DNA from: Bryum argenteum | Lineage: Eukaryota > Streptophyta > Bryopsida > Bryales > Bryaceae | Direction: 5' to 3' | Assembly (NCBI GenBank): GCA_037043015.1 | Contig: CM073328.1 | Span: forward strand, 16,341,495 to 16,405,494 | DNA: 64,000 nt | Part shown: in pieces, positions 32,453-42,612 of the stretch | How the letters are laid out: every line of letters begins with the position of its first letter | Numbering within the stretch: position 1 is the first letter of the stretch | Translations under genes and position numbers: made by a program | The notes under the pieces: generated by a model | Databases searched by the model: none | Seen by the model: only the letters and a program-made list of their open reading frames with translations | What the model was told of the DNA's origin: nothing

Positions 32453-33274
32453 TAGAATTGATTTTCCAATTTGAGTGTGTCCCGCGGCCGGTGCGCTCGG
32501 GCGGACACGCGCCGCCTCGATGGTTGAATGTCGTCCTCGACATCAACGGGATACTTTGTCGGTGTGTGCATCTGCCATCGCGCCGGGAGGAATTCTCCCA
32601 TGTGCTCTCACGGGGACCGGCTCTACGTGCGGGACATCCCGGCGAAGGTGCCTCAAAGGCGGTCTTCGCCGCCCGGGAGTGAGAAATTTCTTGGAGACCA
32701 TGTCCGCCCATGTTGCGAGGGTTGTGATATGGAGTTCGATGAAGAAGTCCATTGTTAAAGCGATCATCGACTACCTCTTGATGGACTTCCTAAGCCTTTT
32801 GAGATCCTCGGACAAGAGTCTTGTGGATTGGTTGAGGTTAGCGGAGGTGTCTATTTGTCGTACCCGACCAATGCTCAAAAGAGGATATTTTTGAAAACAT
32901 TGTCCTCTCTGCAGTGTTCCCGCTTAGTAACGGTCTTTGTTGTGTTTGGGTTGGATAACACTCTCCTCATTGACGACAGATCTGAGAAGAGTATTTGCAA
33001 CCACATCAACGCCATTTTCCTCCGACCTTGGACAAAATCTAGCCGGGAGGACAATACTCTGTCCGCCGTGCTTACTCCATGGCTACTCGCTCTTCTCGCC
33101 AATTGCAGGCCTGGGAATCTTTGGTCCTATGTAGACAATCATAGGATTGGTATTCCGCCTATCAATAAGTATAGCAATTTAGGTCGGTTTATTTTAGATG
33201 GTATGGCGCAGTCGCATAGGAACTTAGGGCGTACTTACGAAACTCCTTCATTTCCTGAGTCATTGTCCAGATGA
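32453..33274 (+). pseudogene. FCP1-like HAD protein of element B, decayed
   Basis: Follows an acceptor (GATGCCAG). Recognisable in pieces: NVVLDINGILCRC (motif I, with DIN for DLD), VVIWSSMKKSIVKAIIDYLL (motif II), QKRIFLKTLSS, LLIDDRSEK (motif IV, DDRS for DDSP), LRPWTKSSREDNTL, then a C-terminal part to the stop at 33272-33274. The order equals the element A HAD protein at 21859-22635, but the frame changes several times and motif IV has drifted, so it is likely non-functional. It supports B being older or more decayed than A in this gene. Confidence 0.65.
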
Positions 33275-33513
33275 CGGTTAGGGCGCTCTTTATTCCTTTT
33301 TGAGGACACAGTAGATAATTATGTAAATGAGTTGCTATTGTATGAATATCATGGTTTAAATAAAAAAGCCGATTATTTTATCATCCTTTATGTACCACAT
33401 CGCAATGTGATCAATTTCTATTACGTCATTTGTGGATGCTTGTTCACTTAGTATTGATGTTGATTATTGTTTCTGTTTTATGACTCTTTCTTTGTTGTCA
33501 GTTAGGACGTCAT

Positions 33514-33689
33514 TTGTGCCCGGCCCGGGGATAATCTCTGGAGGTATCAGCTTGTATGCGTTGAGTCATATGTTCTCTTTATGTCGAGTTTGATTTCACT
33601 GGTTGTTTGCTTTATGTTCTTGTATGCTTTTTGGTTGTGAACAGGACGTTAATTCTCCCCGGCTAGAGTTATCCCCGCTTCGTGGATAA
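33514..33689 (+). repeat. Two B palindromes in an intron
   Basis: 33514-33534 (left arm degraded, right arm CCGGGGATAA perfect) and 33669-33689 (arm TTATCCCCG, right GTGGATAA). They precede the acceptor TCTACAG at 33755. Confidence 0.75.
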
Positions 33690-33755
33690 CTTTTCCATTT
33701 TTCTTGCGTCCATCTTTCCTGACCGACTCCTTGCATTTCTGGGTTTGTTCTACAG

Positions 33756-34603
33756 GTCAGGGCGCCTTCCACCGTCGAGGAGTCCGGTGATGAGGATGAT
33801 GTCTCTAACCAGACCTCCGTCCCGGAATGTTCTGTTTCACTCTCAGCAAGTGTTGCCGCCTCTCTCGCGTCGAGGCATTTTGATATGTTCACGGCTACGA
33901 ACGCAGCATCCGCAACGATGGATTTTACAAGAGATAGTGTTGATGACAATGTTGTTGATGTGACCAGCCGAGTCGTGGTCCTGTTCGGACTCCGGTTTGC
34001 TCTCCGTCTCCCCTGAAGCCGCTTTGTACATCACCATCGCGGAGGCGCTCTATGTCACCCGATGCTCTAAATTCGAAAACACCTCAGAGGCAGCTCTACT
34101 CCGTTGTGGGTGCTATGGATGTTCTTTTGCGAGATTCAATTGTTCCTCCTTCTACCATCAATGTGGGTGGATCATCCAATACATCACAACCCGCGATCCA
34201 AGTCAACAATTACAACAGTAGCAGGGCAACAAGATCCCTCTGCGGTGCCCCGCGACATCTTCGTTCAAAGGGGGATTTCTTGCCTCTTGCAAAGCCACTA
34301 GCATCGCGACCCCCACCCTCAAGGCGAGCTTCTTGCACACCCCGGCCGTATCCTGCGCATGGAGAATCGGCAGCTCCTTCATCCTCTCGTCCTTCGTGTT
34401 CTCTTGACTCCCTTCGTAGGCGTGATGGAGAATGTTTTGACACCTGGTTTGCCCGTCGGAGTGAGACCTTGGGCACTAATTGCTTGCCAAACTCTCGTCG
34501 CAATGATCTTATCCGCGCGCTTATGAAGCAGCACGAGGCCGAAGCCAAGTTGTTGGAGAATTCAACCAAGCAGAATGACTCTAAATCTAAAGAGACCTAG
34601 CCT
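33756..34603 (+). CDS. Element B small Ser/Arg-rich C-terminal protein
   Basis: Begins at the acceptor at 33755 with VRAPSTVEESGDEDD, then a Ser/Ala-rich part, an Arg/Ser/Pro-rich part (SPSRRRSMSPDALN, about 34040) and a charged helical end (LIRALMKQHEAEAKLLEN) before the TAG near 34600. The first third and the rest are in different frames, so there is at least one interruption or an unseen intron. It takes the place of the basic protein 22860-23669 in element A, though the sequence similarity is weak. No family recognised. Confidence 0.4.
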
Positions 34604-35337
34604 TAATGTTCCTCCTTTCTATTCTTCCTCCTCCGGTCTGATATCCTTCATCAGCGGGATATATTCAACATAATTAATGTGTTTGTGATTGGTGGAACCT
34701 AGTACATCTAAGATATCAGGGCTTAGCTAGTTGTGCTTACTTGAGGATTATCCCCTTCGTGACTATGCATTTATTGCTCTTCTGTGATTAGTATATTCCG
34801 CGTATATTCCTCGTATATTCTACAAACATTCTTTTAATTACTCTTTCTTTAGTATTATTATAGGCACAACATTTAATGCCTCTACATTCATTCTCTGATT
34901 TCATTCTTTTACGATATATACCAATGTCAAAATATAGTGTACACTTGTACAATTGTACGTATTCTTCATACTTCAATACAGCCTTTACCATGTCTTCCAA
35001 CTATGATCTCACTTGAATCAATTGTGACTTCTCAGGGGAATTAATACGAACATGGTTCCTATATGATTCTTTACTATGTATTGTTGAATGTCTATTTTTA
35101 GAAATATTAAATTGTCAAATTGATCTCTACTTCCTTCTATTTATAGTAAGATCTCATTTTCAAATCTATTGCTTTGTGATTGGACCCTTCAACTCTTTCT
35201 TTTTGCTTAGCATGTTAATTTAAATTTCATATCTTTGAAATACTTCAACAACTTTTTCCTAATCCCCCCTGCGTGTACGTTTTTCAACATCTCAATATGT
35301 CCATTTTGTCTCAAAATAACGAATATCCCCTTTTGTC

Positions 35338-35590
35338 AGCAGCAATTTCTATTTAGAGGTCAAAAATCGGATTTGCTAAGTCGGTAGTGTGGAGCTTGTG
35401 AGCAGAAATCTCTGTACAAAGACGAAAAGTGGAATTGGCTGGGTCGATCTTGTACGTGGAGTTTATCAGCGGAAATTTCTGGATAGAGGTGAAAAACGGA
35501 ATTGGTTGGGTCAATCTTGTGGAGCTTGTCAGCAGCAAAGATGAAAGATGGGGCGAGATCAGTCATCGATCTTGTGGAGCTTGTCGGGGT
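35338..35590 (+). repeat. 65-bp tandem repeat, about 3.5 units
   Basis: Units begin AGCAG(C/A)AATTTCT and end GATCTTGTGGAGCTTGT, at about 35338, 35401, 35468 and 35531. Composition is GC-richer than the flanks. The open frames across it are a product of the repeat. Confidence 0.8.
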
Positions 35591-36241
35591 TACGAGCGTA
35601 TTCCTTGCCGCGTCCTTCATCCACCATGACGAACTTGGGGTGCGCGAGCGACGTTCGTCGCCCTGCCCACAGGGCTCCGTGACCAGCTCGCTGGTTGGGT
35701 TTACGCTCACCCGCTTCCAATTGGCCCATTCTTATTGCCTAGTTCACTTTTTACTATACGTTCTAATACTCATTCAAAGGATGTCTAATACTCCAGATAC
35801 ATAATCTTGATTGCTAAACGTGATGAATTGCATCGTAGGATCGAAAGTGAAGAGCGCGAGCCTCGCAGGCAGGGTGAAAGCACACTTCGGTGGCCCAAAT
35901 TCGTAGTCACAATTCGTACTTTGTTTGTACTCTGTTTTGTACTTTGCCGGAACAGTGCGCACCAGTTGTACCAGAATGTACCAATCAGCAGAGTCCATGA
36001 GGCTTCCAATTTTGGATTTTCCTGACATCTCCACGTTGTCAAGTATACGACAGACAAAAATGCCTTGTGCACGATATGCACGATCTCTTGTTCCTATTTA
36101 ACATTTCGAACATATATTATATTGTTCGTACATATATTGTACCGTTTGTAGTTGAAAACCAAAAATCGGCCAAGGGGTCGACCGTAGTGTGCGACCACCC
36201 GGCAATATTGTCTTACTAGACAAAATTCTAATTCATGTGTC

Positions 36242-36316
36242 AGACACAATTTAGATGAGATGTACACTTGATACATTGAAGACGTCTTAGATGTACATCT
36301 CATCTAAATTGTGTCT
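36242..36316. repeat. Perfect 25-bp inverted repeat with 25-bp loop
   Basis: The arm starting AGACACAATTTAGATGAG at 36242-36266 is matched without error by its reverse complement at 36292-36316. The loop (36267-36291) is TTGATACATTGAAGACG... A recent foldback element or the seed of a small-RNA hairpin. Confidence 0.9.
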
Positions 36317-37387
36317 CACAAAAAAATAGGAACTTTGTCTGATACGACAACCCAAGGACGGTTGGAGGATTTGCAGTTGGTGGGTAGCAATGAGAGTGCC
36401 AGACCCACTGTGCGGGGTATGGCCACTGAGTGTGCGGGGTATGGCACACTTCGTGCTTCAAGCCAAAGATGTCTAATCAAATGTTGTTCACCTCCGCACC
36501 GGTGGTACCTCCTTTGCTCAGATGTGTAGCCGTTCTTGCGAACGGAGTGAATGTGGGATGATGAGCAACGCCAAGAATTGGTGTTGAGGCATTTGTCACT
36601 GAAATTGGGCCCCCTCCAGCTCGTTAAACACCTCGCTCCAACGTTATCTAGAACCTCAATACCGAGCTCATTAGAAACGCAGCTTAAGCCATTGGCACCT
36701 TACTTGCAGCATTTGCTGCCTTGTTACTTAAATTTGCAGTTCAACTAAAGCACGAGACAAATCTTGTCGCTGCTTCGCATTCAACTAACGATGCATAACT
36801 TTCTTTGCAGACATGATTCAAATTCAACAATGCAGCCTCTACCTACAAATGAGGTCGTCGTCCTACAAAGGAAAGGAACACCTGTTCTCAGAGCGACTTG
36901 TTGTTGCATAGATTCGAGTCATTCGACACGAAGAGCACCGAGCAGCAAGAGGCGCCGGGGGGCCCGTGAACCGCCGACCTTCCTTTCATATGCACAAATG
37001 ACTATCACGATGGAAATAAACTATTGGAGCATGTCAAAGCAATAACTATATAAATATGATTTTGTTCTTGTTTGTATCGGTGCATAAGTGTTCTCGATCT
37101 ATGAAAGAAAAGAGTGAGTTGTCAACAATTTTTAGATCTGCCTTTAATTTTGAAAGTAATTGGTACTTCTAGACTTGCATGCAGGGTTGTCTTACATGAC
37201 ACACTTTCAGTTAAGTCTGTCTAAATTGTTGTTCATCTATGTCGAGTTCAACGAGAAAGTTTGTTTATACAAGAAAATGTATAGTAAAAACATGAACATT
37301 TGCTCTTTGATGTTGTCTGCCTCCTCCGAGGGAGAATGTTTGTCTAATTGTCGTGTCGTTTGTATGACTTTCGACAATGTCACATAA

Positions 37388-37517
37388 GACAACCCTCCTT
37401 GCGTATCTTGTATTAATACTTGAATGTATACTTGAATCCTATTCCAATATTTTAAGACAACCCTGCTTGCGTATCTTGTATACTTGAATGTATACTTGAA
37501 TCCTATTCCAATAATTT
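37388..37517 (+). repeat. 66-bp direct duplication
   Basis: GACAACCCTCCTTGCGTATC... to CCTATTCCAATA occurs twice in tandem (37388 and 37455) with only a few differences. Confidence 0.9.
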
Positions 37518-37900
37518 TTGCTGATGAGATAATTTGTACAAAAAGTTGATATAAACCTTTATTTTTAGGTTAAATACTTATTTAGAGTAGGTAGTTCCTC
37601 GATTACAATTATTTAAGTTTGTATTGAATCTCATGTCTAGATTCTTCTGATACAATTATCTTACTGTAACATTTCTACCAAAATAACCTTTGTAGTACAA
37701 AATAAAAAATAACCAAAATTGTAAGAGCTCTCACCATGACAGTGTATTATTATTGTTAAAGTACATATTGTCAGAGTAGAAGTGCGGAACTCATGATTGT
37801 CGTATACTATAATTGGTTCAAATTCTACAATATGACAAACCTATCTTTGTGTTTGTCGGATGCCATGTATTCATTTTATCTTCCCTTACACGTTTATTGG

Positions 37901-40900
37901 TGTAAAACCCGTGTTCAGGTGACTCGTGTATCGTTCCAGGGATTCTGTGAAGTGACCAAGACAAGTAGTGCTAAAACAACCAAACCCACAAACGTTTCTA
38001 GTCCCAACTTATGTTTTAGCCTTGCAGGGCAAGGGTATCCCTTTACAAGAGGGGATGCACAAAGACTCTTTCCCTTATGTTTATCGTGGCGGAAACTTCC
38101 ACACTTAGACTCTACACACACACACACATACTAAGGCACACATTACGTCCTCACAACTAATCCGTCCTATCCGTCCGAACTAGCAGGTCACGCAGGCCGT
38201 CCTGGTTATCCTATCACCCTTACTACAATGACAGACTCCAAGAGCTCCGAATCCGGCTAGAAGACGTCTACACGTATTCTGGTCACGTACTGCGCTTGAT
38301 CCGTCCTCTGAGACTACAGAGGAACCCAAGTCTGTGGCAGCTGGAGGTCGGATTGGAATCCGGCCTCACACACTCTACTCCCAGACCCTCCCAGACCGTA
38401 AGTGTTTACCACAGCAGTTTCCCTCTCCCAGACACCTAGACCAGTTCAAGACACAAGGCACTCAAGAATACGCCCAACCCGACTTCAACTCCACAGAAAC
38501 GATCTAACAAAGAATCCGGATTCCTAACCCCCAACTCACAACACACAAGGTAGATCCGGCTTTCCAAGCACTCAATTGAAAAGGAGACAGGGAAATGATC
38601 ACACCAAATATGCGCATAAGAAGGTTTGATTAACACTCAAGCAAGGAATGTTTTAGGTGGCCAAACTTCCACCTATAAGTACTTCTAAGTCAAAGACTTA
38701 GATCCCTAACTGGATTGCGGCGCCGGCCTACCAGGCCTACTCCTCAAAAAGCGGCACGCATTCCCAAAAAGAAAACACTATATTGGCCTAGGACGGATAC
38801 CAATCCGACCTCCTAACTATGGCCGTCCTTTGACTGCCGGCCTCTAAGTCGTCCTACTTCTTTCTTCGCGAACTAACTCCGTGCTTCGGCCGCTTTAGTG
38901 GTGTCGCTGCGATACGTCCTGCCTTTACTCTCTTGCCCGTGTCGGTGATCACGTACTCGTCCTCGCTGGAGTCAGTCTCGTCCCCGCTCTTCAACTCTTC
39001 TTCTTCGGAATGCTCGAGGCCGATGTCGTGAAGCTTCTGCGCCCCGGGAGACTTCTCGTATTCCTCGGCCGTGAGCTTTCTCTTCGCGCGCGTGTTCTTG
39101 GTCAAGCGAGTCTGGCTGGGCGGGTGCATCCGACTCCGTCTTCACCTTCGCCTTGCCCTTCGTGTTGGTCGGACTGGAGGGCCCAGCATCCGTCCTCGCT
39201 GGATCCGGCCGCGGGGTCTTGGCCGGAGTAGAAGTGAAGGCCGACATCACTACCTCCTTCATCTGCTCCCGGACGGCGTCGAGTAGTATCTTGACCTCGG
39301 CGTTGCTCTTCTCTACTTTCGTGGCGTACGTCTTCGCCGCCAAGAGGAATTTCTTGAATGTCTCCGCCTTGAAAACCTCCGACTCCAGGATTCCGGCCTC
39401 GAATGTTCGCCCTCTGCAAAGACTTCGGCCGGAACCTCGCAGATTTCCACGAGCTTTACGACCTGCTCGTTTGCCGTGATTACGGCCTGCCTTCCGACCA
39501 GGAGTTCCTCCTCCCTTCTCCTGACCGTCTCGCGAAGACGTCTATTCTCCAGAATTAGCTTGGTCACTTGCTTCTCCGTCTGTCGGAACTACTCCTCGTC
39601 CGGTTTGGAGTCCCACTTCTGTTTGACCTCCAGCAACGTCTTTACTCAAAATTCTTGGCATAGCTTTGCCAGCATTTCTTGGTAGAGGAAGTACTGGCAC
39701 CTGGGTTCCGTGAAGTGGTGCCATGCTCGCCTCATGGGATCCGGGTGATTGGCGGACGGACTGAGAGGTGGGGGAAGTCGGGGGTCGTTCGGATTCATGG
39801 GGTTCTCCCAGTCGGCCGTAACTTCCCCTTCATCCACCGGCCTCGAGGGTTGTCCCCTCTCAGTCTGAGTTCCGGCCTCGGTCGGATTCGTGGGAGGGGA
39901 CGGGGACGGAAGGATGATTACCTCTGACGCGTCGTCCCGGCGTGGGGTTGCCTCCGGGCCGGCTCCTCCTGCAGTGCGTCGGGTGGAACGTCCCTTCAAT
40001 CGATCCGACCTCGTCGTCCTCCTCTTCCGAGTATACGGCCTTGCTATCCATACTCTCCTATGACTCGAACATGCCGTTGTTTTGCGGCGACAGTAGCGAT
40101 CTCATAATTCGACTCCTCCTCATCCGTCGGCACCTCCTCCTTCTTGTGCAATTGGTAAAGAAAAGGAGTAATAGGGCTAGGACGGGTTTTACCTACGTTT
40201 TCCATGGCCGGGCGACTAAGTCGCGGATGATCATCCCCAGATCCGTCTCCCGTTCGCGCGCAAGGAGCCCAGGGCGGTGTTGGCCGGCCGTACGGTGATC
40301 GGTGCGGCTTCTCTCCGTGAATAATCGGCGCCAAAAACTTGATGACGGCGCGCTCCCTCGGTTCTGCAATCCTCGATCGAGTAGCCATTGTGCTTGTGTG
40401 GATCCCGTGGAACGCCTTCTTCGCCCACTTGTGTTTCCGGCCGCACAACCCTACTCCGTTGTTTACGGTCGGCCGTAAACAGACTCTCGATCTTTCGGTA
40501 TCCGAGAATCCGGCTTCCCTCTAACCGTCCCCTCGAATCGGTTTGGCGCTCCGACCTTGATCTCGCGAACCATCTCCGCGTCGCGCAATCCCGGGCGTAT
40601 CCAAGCGGGCCGGCTAACCCCATCCTCTCGAGGTCTTCCGTCAAGGACTTCTTCTCATTCTCCTCGATCGGAATACACGGCGACACGAGCTTGATGGAAA
40701 TCTTCGGCTCCTCTTGCTCCTGAGCGGAAGCGGACGCCGTTCCTGCCATCGGAAAGAAGTGTGCAAGGAAATAGAGAGTCGTCGGGCTGAGGTCGGCCAG
40801 TGGGCCGGATCACAGCTAAGGACGGAAAGCAGAAAGACGGAGGGCAGGAGCGCAAGACGACAAAGGGCGCAGAAAACGAGGAGGCAGGTGACGACAAGGG

Positions 40901-41288
40901 CGGACGGGTTGCCTTATATCGAGAGGGCCGGAGTTAAGTCCGACCATCATGACATGGTCCGCCGCCATCATTGTCCTCCCCGTACGGAGTCGCCTTCTAG
41001 ATTTCTCGCCATTATTAAATTCTTCGCCACTCCGTCCTTCACCTACCATCATAACTCCTAATCCGTCCTCTGACAGCACGTCCTGGCCGTACGGGGACAG
41101 AGTACGGATTGGCAAATCCGTCCTACTTAACACAAACTAGATTTTAACTAATTCCTTTATTTGTAAAAACGTAATTGCCTTATAGTATACGGCTTAGCAA
41201 ATACATAGGTCGGATTCTAGACACTATACTTATTCTTAATGCGCATTAGAACATAATGGCCAAAAATCGAAAAAAACGGGGTCCGACA
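37901..41288 (-). mobile_element. GC-rich LTR-element-like fossil
   Basis: On the minus strand the unit begins TGTCGGACCCC (41288) and ends GAACACGGGTTTTACA (37901), the TG...CA form of LTR ends. A TATA-like GATATAAGG lies near 40915, and a GC-rich coding region (about 38854-40749) starts MAGTASASAQEQEEP. It encodes Lys/Arg/Glu-rich and Thr/Pro/Ser-rich pieces without a recognisable protease, reverse transcriptase or integrase. Its base composition differs sharply from the AT-rich surroundings. It is broken (several frames). It could be a large internal-deletion derivative of an LTR element. No clear target duplication. Age not estimated. Confidence 0.4.
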
Positions 41289-42612
41289 GTGTTGATTTTG
41301 AGTTTCAAAGGAAGAATGTTATTTACATCATAGGATATAAAAATTTAGATAATTATCTTCTAGAATTTAGTAAAATATAATAATTTTAGCGAGATAACTA
41401 TGGTAAAGTTTGTTTCCAATTTATAAACTTGTATTTGTTGTTTGGTAAGTTTCTACACCAAAATGCAAAGTGACAAGAGGATAATTCTCTTTCAAGTCAA
41501 AATTGAAGAGGTATATGTTTACCATAATCATAAAGAATTTGAACCTTTAGTTAATGGGTACCACATCTTTGATAGGCTAATTTTGAGTGTGCAAATTTGT
41601 AATGGCAGTGCACTTGGCCGAGTGTAATTTTTGCTTTATTGTGTGTTTTAGTGTTTTAGGGGAGAAAACTAATTGCTATCGAGAATAGCACCGCAAATGG
41701 TAAACAGAATGCCATACGCTCTCGGCTCAAAATAGAAAGAGTTCTTAGAAATGCAAGAAGGCCCTAACTAAGGAGTCAAAAAGTACAAATTAGAAAGTCA
41801 ACTTATCATAGCGTAAAATAAAACAGAATAAAACTCATGGCCTATACAAATTGTGATGCATATTAAAAAATGCAAACATTAAATATCAACAACTTATACT
41901 TGTAAACAACAGTATGAAACAAGTCATCTAAAAGGCCTAAGGAAAAAGTTGTATTAAGTAATTAATGCACTAACTTTGAATGGATTAAGATACAAAGCCA
42001 AAAAGTTAAACTATAAAAAATACAAACTTTGCATGGATTTCAAATTGGCGTCAAATGGCAAATTTTAAACAAAACATCAATCCTCTCATTAACCTAAAAA
42101 AATAAAAGGGTTTAAATACAAGTAACTTTTACATACGTCATATTCCAAATTAGCTATATTGGTGCTTTTTAGTAATATATACGAAAACAAAATGAAGAAA
42201 AAAAAACAACTCCAAACCTCTTCAAGACCAGCGCACATGTAGAGTATTTGACCCATACTTGGATGTATGCCTAGAGATTATTAAACCAATAGTGGGAGTA
42301 CTAATCTCTCTTACGATAAAGACTATGTTAGTTCTAGCCGCTAGTGCCAAAAATATACCTCACATGATATGCCGTTGAAGAGCTTTGAGAAATCCATACA
42401 ACCAAGTCCAAAACCCTATTACAGTTAAGTGCATTGTCGTACTGTGCACCATGCCGGGATGGAAAATGAAACCCACAACTTCCACATTGGGGCACATGAG
42501 CCCCAACCACCAAGTCAAGGCTTGGAGTGCCTCAAACAAATTTGAGCATTAACCTTTCCTACGTCAACAAATATCTATTATATCTTATTATAACCTAACT
42601 GTCATGGAGTTA
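41289..42612. other. Downstream region of the receptor kinase, no gene
   Basis: AT-rich DNA after the LTR-like unit and before the stop codon of the leftward receptor kinase. No feature recognised beyond the kinase gene's presumed 3' untranslated region near 42400-42612. Confidence 0.6.

Larger units (their letters stand above)
34604..37900. other. Intergenic, no gene recognised
   Basis: Three kilobases without palindromes or conserved coding. Contains a 65-bp tandem repeat (35338-35590), a perfect hairpin (36242-36316) and a 66-bp direct duplication (37388-37517), listed separately. Element B probably ends near 34.6-34.8 kb. Confidence 0.55.

Noticed and set aside
5039-34603. Endogenous giant-virus or Polinton-like origin for A and B
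   Set aside because: ParB and methyltransferase-like domains occur in viruses, but no capsid, packaging ATPase, protease or polymerase is visible, and introns are common. Left as unclassified DNA-transposon-like.
40231-40749. 172-codon frame as an intact host gene
   Set aside because: Lies inside the GC-rich LTR-like unit and changes frame downstream; no recognised domain.
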